Assembly (NCBI RefSeq): GCF_037893015.1 | Contig: NC_133665.1 | Coordinates: forward strand, 19,815,207-19,879,206 | Source of the DNA: Macrotis lagotis | Lineage: Eukaryota > Chordata > Mammalia > Peramelemorphia > Peramelidae | Length of the DNA: 64,000 nucleotides | Direction: 5' to 3' | In this document: positions 21,475-32,688 of the stretch, piece after piece | Position numbering within the stretch: the stretch's first letter is position 1 | Layout: each line of letters begins with the position of its first letter | Translations under genes and position numbers: made by a program | The notes under the pieces: model-generated | Database searches by the model: none | What the model was told of the DNA's origin: nothing | The model's input: the letters and a program-made list of their open reading frames with translations, nothing else

Positions 21475-21760
21475 ATCCATTTATTTTATGCACTTTTATG
21501 CTAAGCACTGTAGAGAGAAAGACAAGATAACCCCTGCTCTCAAGGGGCTCATGTTTTATTTATTTATTTATTTTTGCAAGGCATGTGAGGTTAAGTGTCT
21601 TGCCCAAGGCCACACAGCTAGGTAAATATTAAGTGTCTGAGGCCATATTTGAACCCAATTACTCCTGACTCCAGGGCCAGTGCTCTATCCACTGGGGGGC
21701 TCATAATTTAATAGAGAGAATAACCGTTATTATATATAACATACACACATATATAAAACA
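21475..21760 (-). mobile_element. L2 3' end interrupted by a SINE
   Basis: Left part atgctaagcactgtagagag and taacccctgctctcaagg; right part (21696 onward) aatttaatagagagaataac. The interruption is the SINE at 21553-21695. Confidence 0.65.
21553..21695 (-). mobile_element. CORE-SINE nested in an L2 fragment
   Basis: Reverse short SINE, 5' head truncated at ctatccactgg, with a TTTA-rich tail. Repeat ggggctcat at 21544-21552 and 21696-21704. Confidence 0.9.
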
Positions 21761-21923
21761 TATATATAGGATAAGTTGGAAACATTCAAGAGAAGCTTGA
21801 TAATAATCAATATAATCATCAGATAATCACTAGAATTAAGTGGGGAAGGAAGGAATTCACCAGATTTCCAAAGGGATCCCTTCTATAAGAACTCTTTCAA
21901 TTCTTAAGTTCCAATTAGTTTAT

Positions 21924-22089
21924 CATTCACTTTTTTTTTAGGTTTTTTTTTTTGTAAGGCAAACGGGGTTAAGTGGCTTGCCCAAGACCAAACAGCTAGG
22001 TAATTATTAAGTGTCTGAGACTGGATTTGAACCCAGGTACTCCTGACTCCAGGGCTGGTGCTTTATCCACTAGGCCACCTAGCCACCCC
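21924..22089 (-). mobile_element. CORE-SINE with the same variant motif as its neighbour
   Basis: Reverse short SINE, full length, again with gcccaagaccaaacagctag and a 'gtaaggca' start. Repeat tccaattagtttat (21910-21923) versus tccaattagtgtat (22090-22103). Confidence 0.9.
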
Positions 22090-22103
22090 TCCAATTAGTG
22101 TAT

Positions 22104-22320
22104 GTAAATAAATTCTCTGTCTATGGTAGGCTCCAAAATACTAATTTTGCATATCCAGTGCCAGGGTATAAAGTTAGAAAATTGGAAGAGATATGAGTAG
22201 AACCAGAACCCAATTCTCCTGAACACCTCTCTAGTACTTGAACTCCCTTGAATTAACTGAGATGAAAGGAAGCTCAGAAGCTGAATGTTATTTGGTAGTT
22301 GCTTCAGATCAAACATAAGT
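22104..22320. other. Unclassified intron 1 DNA
   Basis: No gene or repeat recognised. Confidence 0.45.
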
Positions 22321-22324
22321 CCCT

Positions 22325-22565
22325 CAGTTGAACTGTTTTTTGAGACAATTTGATGTAATGACTAGAAAGTTGGACTTTGAATCAGAAAAAACTTGAATTA
22401 AAATTTGCTTCTAACATTCGCTAGCTCGGATTTAGAGTTAAGTTGCTTCTTTTAATTTCTTCATTGATAAAATGGGGATAATAATGGCAGTATCTCATAG
22501 GGATTGTAGGATCAAATGAGAGTATGTTTAAAATGCTCTGAAAACCTTTAAGACACATTATTTTG
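22325..22565 (+). mobile_element. MIR-type SINE relic
   Basis: Forward: cattgataaaatggggataa, ctcatagggattgtaggatc, aaatgagagtatg and gctctgaaaacctttaag in the MIR order. Confidence 0.6.
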
Positions 22566-23069
22566 TGAACTGTTTGTTGACAAGAAGTTAAAGTCTATGG
22601 CTGACTGCAGGAAACTCTTAGAGCATCCTCTACTGAGATGAGATGAATTTTATCACCTTGATATAGTGGGAATAGCTTATTTTCAAAAAGAGAGAACATT
22701 TAGGCAATTGCATGTACTTCTTCATTGGTAAAATGTAGGGGCTACATTAGATAGAGATTGATGATTCACACCCTTAAAAGGACTTAATCCAAGATTAATT
22801 GGTATGGGTTAAGACCTTTCTTTATGTTAAAACAAAAAGTCTTGCTCCTTTTGGCTGTTTTTCAAAGTAGGTAATGGGGAACTTCCTCTATTATCCTTGG
22901 ACTGCTTAATACTTCTGGAGGAGGAATGGTGGAGTGTTGTGTGTAGTGTATTGTAGGACTACCTGGGAACATTCATCAGCATTTATTAAAATCTGACTAT
23001 CCAGAGCACTACATAAGGTGCTGTCAGAAGTACAAAGATTAGTTAAGGCTTGGTCTCTTATCTTTCTGG
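22566..23069. other. Unclassified intron 1 DNA
   Basis: No gene or confident repeat. Confidence 0.45.
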
Positions 23070-23070
23070 A

Positions 23071-24418
23071 ATTTTTTTTATTTGAGTTTTATGATTTCCC
23101 CCCCAATCTTACTTGCCTCCCCCCACACCCCCACAGAAAGCAATCTGTCAGTCTTTACTTTGTTTCCATATTGTATACTGATCCAAATTAAGTGTGAGGA
23201 GAGAGAAATCATATCCTTAAGGAAGAAACAAAAAGTCTTAGAGATAACAAGATCAGACAATAAGATATCTGGGTTTTTTCCTAAATTAAAGGGAATAGTC
23301 CTTGAACTTTGTTCAAACTCCAAGGTTCTTTATCTGGATATAGATGGTATTCTCCATTGCAAGAAAGCCCAAAATTGTCCCTGATTGTTACACTGATGGA
23401 ATGAGGGAGTCCTTCAAGGTTGATCATCACCCCCATGTTGCTGTTAGGGTGTACAGTGTTTTTCTGGTTCTGCTCATCTCACTCAGCATCAGTTCATGCA
23501 AATCCCTCCAGGGTTCCCTGAAATCCCATCCCTCCTGGTTTCTAATAGAACAATAGTGTTCCATGACATACATATACCACAGTTTGCTAAGCCATTCCCC
23601 AATTGAAGGACATTTACTGGATTTCCAATTCTTTGCCACCACAAACAGGGCTGCTATAAATATTTTTGTACAAGTAGTGTTTTTACCCTTTTTCATCATC
23701 TCTTCAGGGTATAGTTCCAGTAGTGGTGTTGCTGGGTCAAAGGGTATGCACGTTTTTGTTGCTCTTTGAGCATAGTTCCAAATAGCTCTCCAGAAGGGTT
23801 GGATGAGTTCACAGCTCCACCAACAGTGTAATAGTGTCCCAGATTTCCCACAACCCTTCCAACAAAGATCATTCTCCTTTCTGGCCAGTCTGAGAGATGT
23901 GAAGTGGTACCTTGGAGAAGCTTTAATTTGCATTTCTCTAATAATTAATGATTTAGAACCATTTTTCATATGGCTATAGATTGCTTTGATCTCCTCATCA
24001 GTAAATTGCCTTTGCATATCCTTTGACCATTTGTCAATTGGGAATGGTTTTTTGTTTTAAAAATATGACTCAGTTCTCTGTATATTTTAGAAATGAGTCC
24101 TTTGTCAGAATCATTAGTTGTAAAGATTGTTTCCCAATTTACTACATTTCTTTTGATCTTGGTTACGGTGGTTTTATCTGTGCAAAAGCTTTTTAATTTA
24201 ATGGAATCGAAGTCATCCAGTTTGTTTTTGGTGATGTTCTCCATCTCTTCCTTAGTCATAAACTGCTCCCCTTTCCATAGATCTGACAGGTAAATTAGTC
24301 CTTGATCTTCTAATTTGCTTATAGTATTTTTTTTTTATGTCTAAATCCTGTATCCATTTAGATCTTATCTTGGTAAAGGGTGTGAGGTGTTGGTCTAATC
24401 TAAGTTTCTTTTATACTA
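23071..24418 (-). mobile_element. 5'-truncated L1 (younger marsupial family)
   Basis: About 1.35 kb: 3' UTR (23071-23426), then the C-terminal part of ORF2 in reverse. A 196-codon open stretch (23427-24017) has the typical L1 end motifs FTDEEIKAIYSHMK, CWKGCGKSGTLLHCWW and PFDPATPLLELYPEEMMKKG. A further frame (23966-24259) continues upstream. Comparison with the 62-kb copy suggests a single-base loss near 24037-24041 between them. Truncated at 24418. Confidence 0.93.
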
Positions 24419-24434
24419 AGGAAGGTATATTCTT

Positions 24435-24587
24435 TTTTCTTTTAGGTTTTTGCAAGGCAAATGGAGTTAAGTAGCTTGCCCAAGGGCACACAGCTAGGTA
24501 ATTATTAAGTGTCTGAGGCCAGATTTGAACCCAGGTACTCCTGACTCCAGGGCCAGTGCTTTATACACTGTGACATCTAGTTGCCCC
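24435..24587 (-). mobile_element. CORE-SINE inserted at the L1 edge
   Basis: Reverse short SINE. Repeat aggaaggtatattctt (24419-24434) versus aggaaggtatgttctt (24588-24603), one mismatch. Confidence 0.92.
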
Positions 24588-24712
24588 AGGAAGGTATGTT
24601 CTTAAATGAATGCCTTTATAGTTTTTTACCTTCCATGAGAATTAGGGTCATGACCCTTTTTTTGGTACTTAGTAACAAGGTGGACATTTAATATATGGCA
24701 TAAATAGCCTGT

Positions 24713-24992
24713 GGTGGCTAGGTTGTGCAGTGAATAGAGCACCGGCCCTGGAATCAGGAGAACCTGGGTTCAAATGTGGCCTCAGCCAGTTGACTCTATA
24801 GCTCTGTGACTTGGGCAAGTTACTTAACCCCTGATTGCCTGGAATCTAGGGCCATCTCCTGACCCTTATTTGACCACTGGACCTTGATGGCTCAAGAGGA
24901 AAAAAATGAGGCTGGTAACTTAACACAGCACCCTCCTCACTCAAATACTATCTCTGATGTTGTGGTCTTCTTTGAGAACAAAGGACAAACAT
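24713..24992 (+). mobile_element. Long CORE-SINE (Mar-1-like), well preserved
   Basis: Forward copy with A box (ggttgtgcagtgaatagag), B box (gggttcaaatgtgg), CORE (cttgggcaagttacttaacc), tail (ctagggccatctcctgaccc) and the end gaacaaaggacaaac. The best full-length example here. Confidence 0.85.
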
Positions 24993-25019
24993 CAGTATGT
25001 GGTATACTATTGGTATACT

Positions 25020-25335
25020 TACAAGCAAGGTGTTGGGTAGATTTCTGAAGGATATGAGCTTATTAGATTTGGGGAGGTGTTTAGGGTGGGTGTTATGAAG
25101 GGATTGTGGAATTTGAGTTAGGCTTTAAAAGTAACAAGTGAGATTTTACCAGAAGGAAGAGTTTTTACCAGAAGAAATAGAAGGTGTAGAAAGAGGTGGA
25201 ATGTATATGGGATTCATAAGAAGAGGGACACAGAGGATGCTGATTATTCCAGTTAAGTTTTGACCTTTTTAAAGTACATGGAGGAGAATATTTTTAAGTG
25301 GTGTAGGAAAGAAGGAAAGGTGCTAAATCACATTT
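25020..25335 (-). mobile_element. L2 internal fragment
   Basis: Purine-rich text of the reverse L2 type (agattttaccagaaggaag, gaaggtgtagaaagaggtgg). Very diverged. Confidence 0.45.
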
Positions 25336-25370
25336 CCAACCTCCTTGGGCATTTTACTCCCCCTCCTAAA

Positions 25371-25612
25371 CTGTTGTTGAGTCATTTCAGTCTTGTCCAA
25401 CTTTCTATGACCTTATTTTGGGAGAGTATCTTCTTGGCAGAGACACTGGAATGGTTTGCCATTTCATTCTCTAGCTCATTTTACAGATGAAAAATGGACA
25501 TAAACAGGGTTAAATGACTTGTCCAAGATCACATATCTGAGACTATTTGATTCATGAGTATGAATCATCCTGAATCTAAGACCTCTGCTCTTTCCATTGC
25601 ATCATTTAGTCT
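25371..25612 (-). mobile_element. CORE-SINE with RTE-like tail, reverse
   Basis: Reverse tail (tgttgagtcatttcagtctt, then gtccaactttctatgacc and ctggaatggtttgccatttc) followed by a degenerate CORE and head. Confidence 0.75.
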
Positions 25613-25619
25613 TTCTGAA

Positions 25620-26115
25620 TTCAGATTCAGCCAAACTGACCTCCCTGTTCCTCATACGTGACACTCCATCCCTTCTTCCACTTCTGGAAGTTACTTGATT
25701 TCTTTTAAGATATAACTCAATGGGGTGGCTAGGTGGCGCAGTGGATAGAGCACCTGCCCTGGAGTCAGGAGTACCTGAGTTCAAATCCGGCCTCAGACTT
25801 AATAATTACCTAGCTGTGTGGTCTTGGGCAAGCCACTTAACCCCATTTGCCTTGCCAAAACCTTAAAAAAAGATATAGCTCAAGAAGTTGTGTCTAATCC
25901 CCTTAGCTTTCCAGAGCACCTTGGATTTTACTCCTTTGTATAGATTTGTAATGTTTTGCTTTATATTAGTTCTGTATATATATATACATGTCTCCACATT
26001 AGAAGTTCCTTGCTGGTTGGAATTGTTTCATTCTTCTTACCTGTTTTTTCCCAGAACTTTTAGTATTACCTAGCGAATAGGCACTTATTTTAAATGCTTG
26101 TTGATTGATTTTTAC
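25620..26115 (+). mobile_element. L2 3' region interrupted by a SINE
   Basis: Left: attcagccaaactgacctcc; right: ttgtgtctaatccccttagc, tccacattagaagttccttg and aaatgcttgttgattgatt. Interrupted at 25721-25869. Confidence 0.8.
25721..25869 (+). mobile_element. CORE-SINE nested in L2
   Basis: Forward, near-consensus short SINE (tggcgcagtggatagagc, gagttcaaatccggcc). Repeat aagatataactcaa (25707-25720) versus aagatatagctcaa (25870-25883). Confidence 0.94.
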
Positions 26116-26159
26116 ATCCTGTAGTAAAGAATACATTTTTCTATCTAGGTTTCATGCTC

Positions 26160-26425
26160 ATAAATTAATAGCAATCAACAAGTATTTTTTAAACCTCCTA
26201 CTTATTTGCAGGGAACAGTATTGGGTGCTGGGGATAGAAATAATTAGGATGAAGCAGTCCCTACCTTCAAAGAGTTAACATTCTATCTGGAGAGATAACC
26301 ATTCACATGAATAATTATGTACAAAATAAATGCATGGTATATATATTTTGGGGGAGGGCATGAGCAGCAAGAAATCAGGAAAGATTTCATGTAGAAAATA
26401 AAAAAAGGGGGGATTCTAGGAAGAG
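26160..26425 (-). mobile_element. L2 3' end fragment
   Basis: Reverse: agcaatcaacaagtattttt, tattgggtgctggggataga, aagcagtccctaccttcaaa and ttaacattctatctggagag. Confidence 0.75.
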
Positions 26426-26429
26426 GAGG

Positions 26430-27395
26430 ACAAGGACTGGGTTCACTGTCTCTCTTCCCATTGATGGAATTGACTCTCCTCTTTTCTCTTGCTTGTGTGG
26501 AAGTACATGAATGTGGAGTCTAGGAGGAGGAAGTGTATAAATCAACATTTAACTTAGTTTCTTAACTTCTCAGCACCTTTACAACATATGGGTTGTTGTA
26601 ATCTTGGCCTATTGTGCCCTCTTTCTTCCTCCTGTCCTTTATTTCTCATTGAGCTTCAGGGGTTTTTGAATAATGCTGAAGGATCTGGGAAAATGGAGGA
26701 AATTAAGACTTCTTTTCAAGTTAAAGAAAGTGTGCTAAATCATTGGCAAGCAACTTTTGTCTTACCCTTATGTGCTTTATGTTCCCTAATAAACATTTTG
26801 TGGTCATTTGGGGAATGAGGCTTATATGAACTTTGTTTCCTAACATAAATGAGGGTTATTAGAACAAAGAAATATTTGTGTCTTTATGTTGTCAGGTTTA
26901 ATGTAGGAATACAGGAGGAACATATAGGAGCAAAACTTCCCACAGTCTTATCTTAGCGTTGTCTTTTGGGTAAAAACAATAGAAAATAGGATAAGAACCA
27001 CCTTTATCTTCTCCTGAAATACATTAAATTACAGAGGACTGTAATCTGACTCCTTTCATTCAAACTAAGTAACAGCAGCAAGACAAAAACTTTTGGCACA
27101 GATGAAAACCTGGAACCCAGTGAAAGATTGAACTAAGATTTTAAAAAAGTATTGATAAGCATCAAGGAGACAGGACAGTACATGGTCTCTCAGTTCTCAC
27201 CTACAGTGGATTAACTGTTCATGGGCATTAGTTCAAAAAGTTGTTTATTTTCATATCTTTTCCAGTTATTCCATTATAGAAAGGGTAAGAATTGAGTCTT
27301 CTTCTATATAATAATTTCCTTGCCTCCCTGAGCATCAGAATTTTTACCTTTAAATTAATGATAAAACATATATAGGCCTCTAAGGCTTTCAAAAG
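26430..27395. other. Unclassified intron 1 DNA
   Basis: Nearly 1 kb without a recognised repeat or gene. Confidence 0.5.
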
Positions 27396-27399
27396 ACTG

Positions 27400-27535
27400 T
27401 CTATAATATTATCTCATTTGATGTTTATAAAAGTATTATCATTCCCATTATACAGATGAGGAAATTGACAGGTTAAATGAAATGTCTGAGATGCCATTTG
27501 AATGAAAGCTTTCCTGACTCCTTGGGTATATGGAA
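27400..27535 (-). mobile_element. MIR relic
   Basis: Reverse: tatctcatttgatgtttata, cccattatacagatgaggaa, attgacaggttaaatg. Confidence 0.6.
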
Positions 27536-27675
27536 AACTCTAAAGTAAGCCATTTATCTTCAGTACAAGCTCTATATCTATAGTTATCCCTTTCTGGACA
27601 CTTTTCTCTGCTAAGATGCCCTGGCTTTTCTCTTCATTTATTTATTCATTCATTCATTCATTCATTTATTTATTT

Positions 27676-27822
27676 TTTAGGTTTTTGCAAGGCAAATGGG
27701 GTTAAGTGGCTTGCCCAAGGCCACACAGCTAGGTAATTATTAAGTGTCTGAGACCAGATTTGAACCCAGGTACTCCTGACTCCAGGGCCGGTGCTTTATC
27801 CACTGTGCCACCTAGCTGCTCC
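27676..27822 (-). mobile_element. CORE-SINE, left arm of an inverted pair
   Basis: Reverse near-consensus short SINE preceded by an (ATTC)n/(TTTA)n microsatellite (27633-27676). Its head faces the head of the next SINE, 39 bp away. Confidence 0.93.
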
Positions 27823-27861
27823 AAGTTCCTCTCTTAACAGCAGATTTTTAATGAAGAGAAA

Positions 27862-28009
27862 AGGGGCAGCTAGGTGGCACAGTGGATAAAGCACCGGCCC
27901 TGGAGTCAGGAGTACCTGGGTTCAAATCTGGTCTCAGACACTTAATAATTACCTAGCTGTGTGGCCTTGGGCAAGCCACTTAACCCCATTGCCTTACAAA
28001 AAAAAAAAG
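27862..28009 (+). mobile_element. CORE-SINE, right arm of an inverted pair
   Basis: Forward near-consensus short SINE ending in an 11-A tail. Together with the preceding reverse copy it forms an inverted repeat of about 145-bp arms. Confidence 0.94.
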
Positions 28010-28039
28010 ACAGCAATTTCAATAAGGCCACTATACTTT

Positions 28040-28245
28040 AGGACAGGGTTTCTTAACCTCTTTTGTTACATGGATGCCTTTGATATTCTTGGGGAGGCCT
28101 CCAGATCCCTTTTCAGAATAATATTTTTAAATATAAAAAATAGAATTACAAAAGATCACCTAGGATTACAATCATTTTGAAATAATCATAAAAATGTTTG
28201 AAAAGTTCACATTCTCAAAAGTTAAGAACTCTTGTTTTAGAGTGA
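28040..28245. mobile_element. Non-autonomous DNA transposon, near full length (hAT-like)
   Basis: The termini are inverted repeats: cagggtttcttaacctcttt at the left and aaaagttaagaactcttgtt at the right. The interior is AT-rich with no coding potential. A terminus of CAGGG(G)TTCTTAA type fits a hAT-derived MITE. Family name not asserted. Confidence 0.75.
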
Positions 28246-29365
28246 ATTTAGTTCAGTGATCCTCATTGATTACATTTAAGTCATCAGTGATTATGGAATA
28301 AAAGCATCCTATGCATAGTGGACACTCTTAATCATAGATTTGACTTCTTGGGGTTAATTGCTCTATAAGATACAAAGAGAGTTGGGAGAAAATCATGGTG
28401 GCTGCTTTAGAGCAGCATGCTTCCTCAAAACTACCTTCTCTATTACTGCTTTCTCTATAGTAGGAGAATTGAGAGGTAGCATGTACAGTAGCAGAGAATA
28501 TTTCTGCTTTTGGTTTTATTTAAAAGAATTCCTATTAAGATAGGAACATTTTTCATTAATAGAATCCTTTTAGGCTTCACTCTTTGGACTCAAAAGGCCT
28601 TGCAGAAATTCATGCAGACTTCCTGGGTGCCCTGGGTCCAGGCAGCTTCAGAAATTCTAGGTTGATAAACTTTGTGGAGGTTTTTATTTTTAGACTTGAT
28701 GAGTCAGAATGAGCACTTCTTTGGGAGGATCCCCAGTGAGTAAGTGTAGGATTGGTGATGGGAGTCTGGAATCTTCTTCTCTACAGATATGCTTGATTCT
28801 TTTCTGGTGCTGTCCAATCAAGCCTTATATTCCCTCCCTTGTTTTGCTCTAACTCTGGCATTGGGGAAATCTATACTCAGTCTGTTTTAGATAGGATTTT
28901 GCATCTAGAGCACAACAGGTTTGATATTGTTCCCATCTGTGCCTAGCTGTGGACCTCAGATTGCTTCTTTGTTTTATATTCTCTCTAAAAGTTAGGGCTT
29001 CAGTTTGAATAAGACTTATTCATTTGTCCTTGTTCTGAATGTTGCAGTTTTCAGTATTTTTGTTTTTTTTGAGCATTGTATCCTTTCCTTCCGAAGAGAT
29101 AGTAAACTCAAAGACTCATACTGTGCCTATCTTTTTGATATTTTCCCACAAGGTTTTGCTTATGGGGGATGCTCAGCTGTTGGTTTATTGGCTGAGCAGT
29201 TACATTCTTCCCCTCTAATTCACTTTGATCAACATTTTTGTTGTGCACCAATTAATTAGGTGAGAGACTTCTAAGTCTGTTTCAAATATCCAGCCCCTGT
29301 CTGAGAGGAAGAGTTGACAATTGAATAGACAGATGATTTCCCCACCCTTATTAATAATAGTTAGC
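28246..29365. other. Unclassified intron 1 DNA
   Basis: About 1.1 kb with no recognised repeat. An 84-codon open frame at 29005-29259 has no recognisable homology and is judged chance. Confidence 0.5.
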
Positions 29366-29369
29366 ATTG

Positions 29370-29750
29370 CTGTTACTATAGGACTTTAAGGTTGCAAAGT
29401 GGTTTACCAACATTAACTTATTTTATCCTCACAACAACTCTGCAAGGTAGGTGCTATTGTTATTTTTATTTTATTCTATTTTATTATTTAAGGTAGTGGG
29501 GTTAAGTGACTTGCCCAAAGTCCCATAGCTAGATAATTGAGTGTCTGAGGCCAAATTTGAACTCAAGTCCTCCTGACTCCAGCACTAAGTGCTCTATCCA
29601 CCTAACTGCCCCTGTTATTTTTAGTTTAGAGATAAAGAAACCAAGGGAGAGACTGATCAGTGTCATTTAGTTAGAAATTATCTGAAGCTGGGTTTGAACT
29701 TGAGTCTTCCTGACTTCAGGTCTTGTGCTCTACTACACTACCTAGTTGCT
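29370..29750 (-). mobile_element. MIR copy split by a CORE-SINE
   Basis: Reverse MIR: left cctcacaacaactctgcaag and gtaggtgctattg; right gataaagaaaccaagggaga, gctgggtttgaacttgagtc. Interrupted at about 29468-29611. Confidence 0.75.
29468..29611 (-). mobile_element. CORE-SINE nested in MIR
   Basis: Reverse short SINE, diverged (gacttgcccaaagtcccata). The target repeat tgttattttta flanks it on both sides. Confidence 0.85.
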
Positions 29751-29901
29751 TTTAAATTTACACTTTATTCTTAGAATTGAGTTGCATTGCTATTTAAATA
29801 GAATTTCAGCAAAACTTCACTTAGTTGGAATGTTCAAGTATAGAGATCATTCTGATACAATGATTGGGGAAAGACTTGTTTTGTCCTTTGTTGAAAATGT
29901 T

Positions 29902-29902
<1 letters not shown>

Positions 29903-29934
<32 letters not shown>
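29903..29934 (+). repeat. (AAT)n microsatellite
   Basis: About ten ATA/AAT units directly before a MIR copy. Confidence 0.9.
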
Positions 29935-30180
29935 CATTTACATAGTATTTATCATATACAAGGCATTGTGCTAAGCACTTTACAATTATTATTTGATTCT
30001 CACAATAATCCTAGGGTTAAGTGCTATTGTTTTCCTCATTTTACCAATGAGAAAACTCAGGTAGAGACAGGGGTTAAGTGATTTACCTAGGGTCATACAG
30101 TTAGTGTCAGAGCTTGCTTTTGAATTCAGGTCTTCTTGACTCCAGTCTGAGAACTCTATACATTGCATTACCCAACTGCC
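29935..30180 (-). mobile_element. MIR copy
   Basis: Reverse: aggcattgtgctaagcactt, gattctcacaataatcctag, attttaccaatgagaaaact, gaattcaggtcttcttgact. Confidence 0.75.
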
Positions 30181-30299
30181 TTTAAATTTACACTTCATAT
30201 AGCTTACACTTACTTTTGGTTAGAATACTCAGTGATGGAGATGTTCTGATGAAGTTTCATTTCCAGAAAGGTTTATGACTCTTGTTGAAAATGTTTCTG

Positions 30300-31140
30300 A
30301 ATGTTTGAATATAAAAATAATGAGACTGAACTGATTGCTCTGGTGATATTCAGGGCTCTGAAATTTGCTTGTTTATTTATTTGAATATTGCCCCCACCTC
30401 CACCCTTTCCCCAATGAGCTTTTGTGTTCCTCCTGAAATGGCAAAGGCATGAAATAAGCAAGATTATTTTTGGATTGGTACTCCTTTTTAATCAAGGATT
30501 TACTGATTATTGCTGTTGTTGGCAGTAATATCAATTAACAAGCATTTCTACTATGTGGAAAGCATTTGGAAATACAAATGTAAAAGTGAGTGAGACAATT
30601 TTTATGAGTAGCTTAAAGGAAATGTGAAATGCACAAGTTTAGAGAACCCACCCCAAATGTTCACGTGGATTATTTTTGCCCAACGGTAGAGCATTCTGAG
30701 TTCATCTTGATCTGATCAACCACAGACATCATAACTCTAATATAGTAATGTCATTTTGGTCTCCAAGAATGAAGAAGAACCACCAACCAATGAGAGGCAT
30801 ATATTTAAATGGGGGTTGTAAATCATGATTTATGATAAGCCTAAATCTTGAATCCATTGAGTTCTCAGAAGTAAGTTGAATATTTATGCTTTGAACAGCT
30901 GGATCTTTAGAATGAAATAATATTCTGATAAGAAAGTCTTTTTTTTTTCCTTTGTTGCATTTGCTATCTTGTAGAGATCAAGTATACACAGTCATAACAT
31001 ATGCCTAGGGTTTCAATTTAGATGCTATTGTTTCATTGTAATAGTTTAGGGGTTTAGGGTAAGGTGAATGCATGTTTACAGAATTAAATTACCAAGACAG
31101 TTGTAGGAGGAGGTGGGTTAGATGACTATTATTTGTTGGG
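30300..31140. other. Unclassified intron 1 DNA with one L2 scrap
   Basis: Apart from a reverse L2 3' end at about 30525-30610 (tcaattaacaagcatttcta), I recognise nothing. Confidence 0.45.
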
Positions 31141-31144
31141 GGGA

Positions 31145-31372
31145 TTTTTAAGTTGCTTTCAGTTATATCCCACTCTTTGTGATTCCTTTTGGGATTTTCT
31201 TGGCAGTGATATTAGAATGTTTCCTTCTTCAGATCTTTTTATGGGGCAGCTGAGGCAAATAAGGTTAAGTGACTTGCCTAGGGTCACACAACTAGTAAGT
31301 ATCTGAGTTTAGATTTGAACTCAAATGCTACTGATACTCAATTGACTTTGACATCCAACCTCTACCTCATGA
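31145..31372 (-). mobile_element. CORE-SINE with RTE-like tail, reverse
   Basis: gttgctttcagttatatccc, then gggattttcttggcagtgat, cttgcctagggtcacacaac and tagatttgaactcaaatgc in the expected order. Confidence 0.7.
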
Positions 31373-31511
31373 CTACTATTAGGTATATTGTATTGGATGA
31401 TTCTTTTTTGCATGAATTTAACTAGATGACTGATTCTAACTCCTAAATTCTGTGATTTGTCTATTAGTGAAAAAAGAATGAAAAGTTTAGCATAGGAGGC
31501 ATGGTGGTACT

Positions 31512-31525
31512 GGGGGGGGGGGGGG
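31512..31525 (+). repeat. G14 homopolymer
   Basis: Fourteen consecutive G in an old SINE relic. Confidence 0.95.
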
Positions 31526-31572
31526 CTTGGCCTGGAGACAAGGGACCTCAGTTTTAAATTTTTTTTTTTTTC

Positions 31573-31719
31573 AGGGCAGCTAGGTAGATTGAGCACTGAC
31601 CCTGGAGTCAGGAGGACCAGAGGACCTGAGTTCAAATGTGACCTCAGACACATAATTACCTAACTGTGTGACCTTGGGCAAGTCGCTTAACACCATTGCC
31701 TTGCAAAAACTAAAAAGAA
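31573..31719 (+). mobile_element. CORE-SINE nested in a MIR-like relic
   Basis: Forward short SINE with a 10-bp internal duplication (aggaccagaggacc). The sequence on both sides (gacctcagttttaaat and gaccttggactagttaattt) belongs to an older MIR-type copy. Confidence 0.88.
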
Positions 31720-31824
31720 AAATTTGTTTTCAAAACTTATGTGACCTTGGACTAGTTAATTTCTTTGGGTCTTAGTTTCTTCTGAGGGTCCTTTTCAGCT
31801 CTAGCTCTGTGATCCTGTGAATTT

Positions 31825-32660
31825 TGAACTGGAAATTGGGAAAATTGGGTGCTGGTGTTGGTTCTTCCAGATGATCCTGGATAAGTTCCAAAGCACTGCT
31901 CTGTGACTTAATTTACCTATAAGTAAAAGAATCATTAATAATCCTTTTTTATCTAATCATCATGGAGTGAGTAGTGTTAATAAATAAGGGTGAGGCAGCA
32001 ATAGATATTTTTTGTTCTGGGTGAAGTTTGCTAGGCATGGCTGGGTCTACTCAGTTTCGTACGTAGCAGAAGTCAGAGGTAAGTAAGCTAACCCATGCAA
32101 CTAGAATAGGAAACCACAACTCTTCTCTGAGTAGAACACAGCATCCTCCTCAGAAACTGTTTATAAAGTCAGTGAGTTCATTCTAAGAAGTGCATTTACT
32201 TTCCCGCCCCCCCAAATAAGTACTCATACAAATTACATTTCAAATATTCCCATACTTCAGAAATAATGCTAAATAGAATTCATGAGCTATAGTCCAAAAG
32301 GCCTTCAGTGAAGAGACTCTAAACTCAGATCTTTATTAGTTGAGTGATCATGCTATCATATCCTTTTATCAGTTTTCTTATCTTCAAAGTGGATGATAAG
32401 AATGGGAAATACCTTAGCCTCCTTATCTAACTCAAACTCATCCCTCCCTCCCCCATTTTACAGGTGAGAAAGTTGTTTTTTAGGTTGAATGTTTTGCCCA
32501 AGGTCTTACAGGAAATGGCACAACCAGATTTTGGACCCTAGGTCTTAATTATACTCTTAATTGATCTTTCCAAAGTATCAAGAAGCTTCTCCTGGGGGTA
32601 AGTAATTTCTGCCCTGTCTGCTTCAAATGTTTTTAAGGATCAAATGAGGCAATACATAGG
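31825..32660. other. Unclassified intron 1 DNA with old SINE scraps
   Basis: MIR-like scraps near 32320-32530 (ccattttacaggtgagaaag, then gttttgcccaaggtcttaca). No gene. Confidence 0.45.
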
Positions 32661-32688
32661 AAAGTGCTTTATGAAAATGGTCTTAGAA

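Noticed and set aside
23427-24017. A 196-codon host gene on the - strand
   Set aside because: It is the C-terminal part of L1 ORF2 with its 3' UTR and T tract adjoining.
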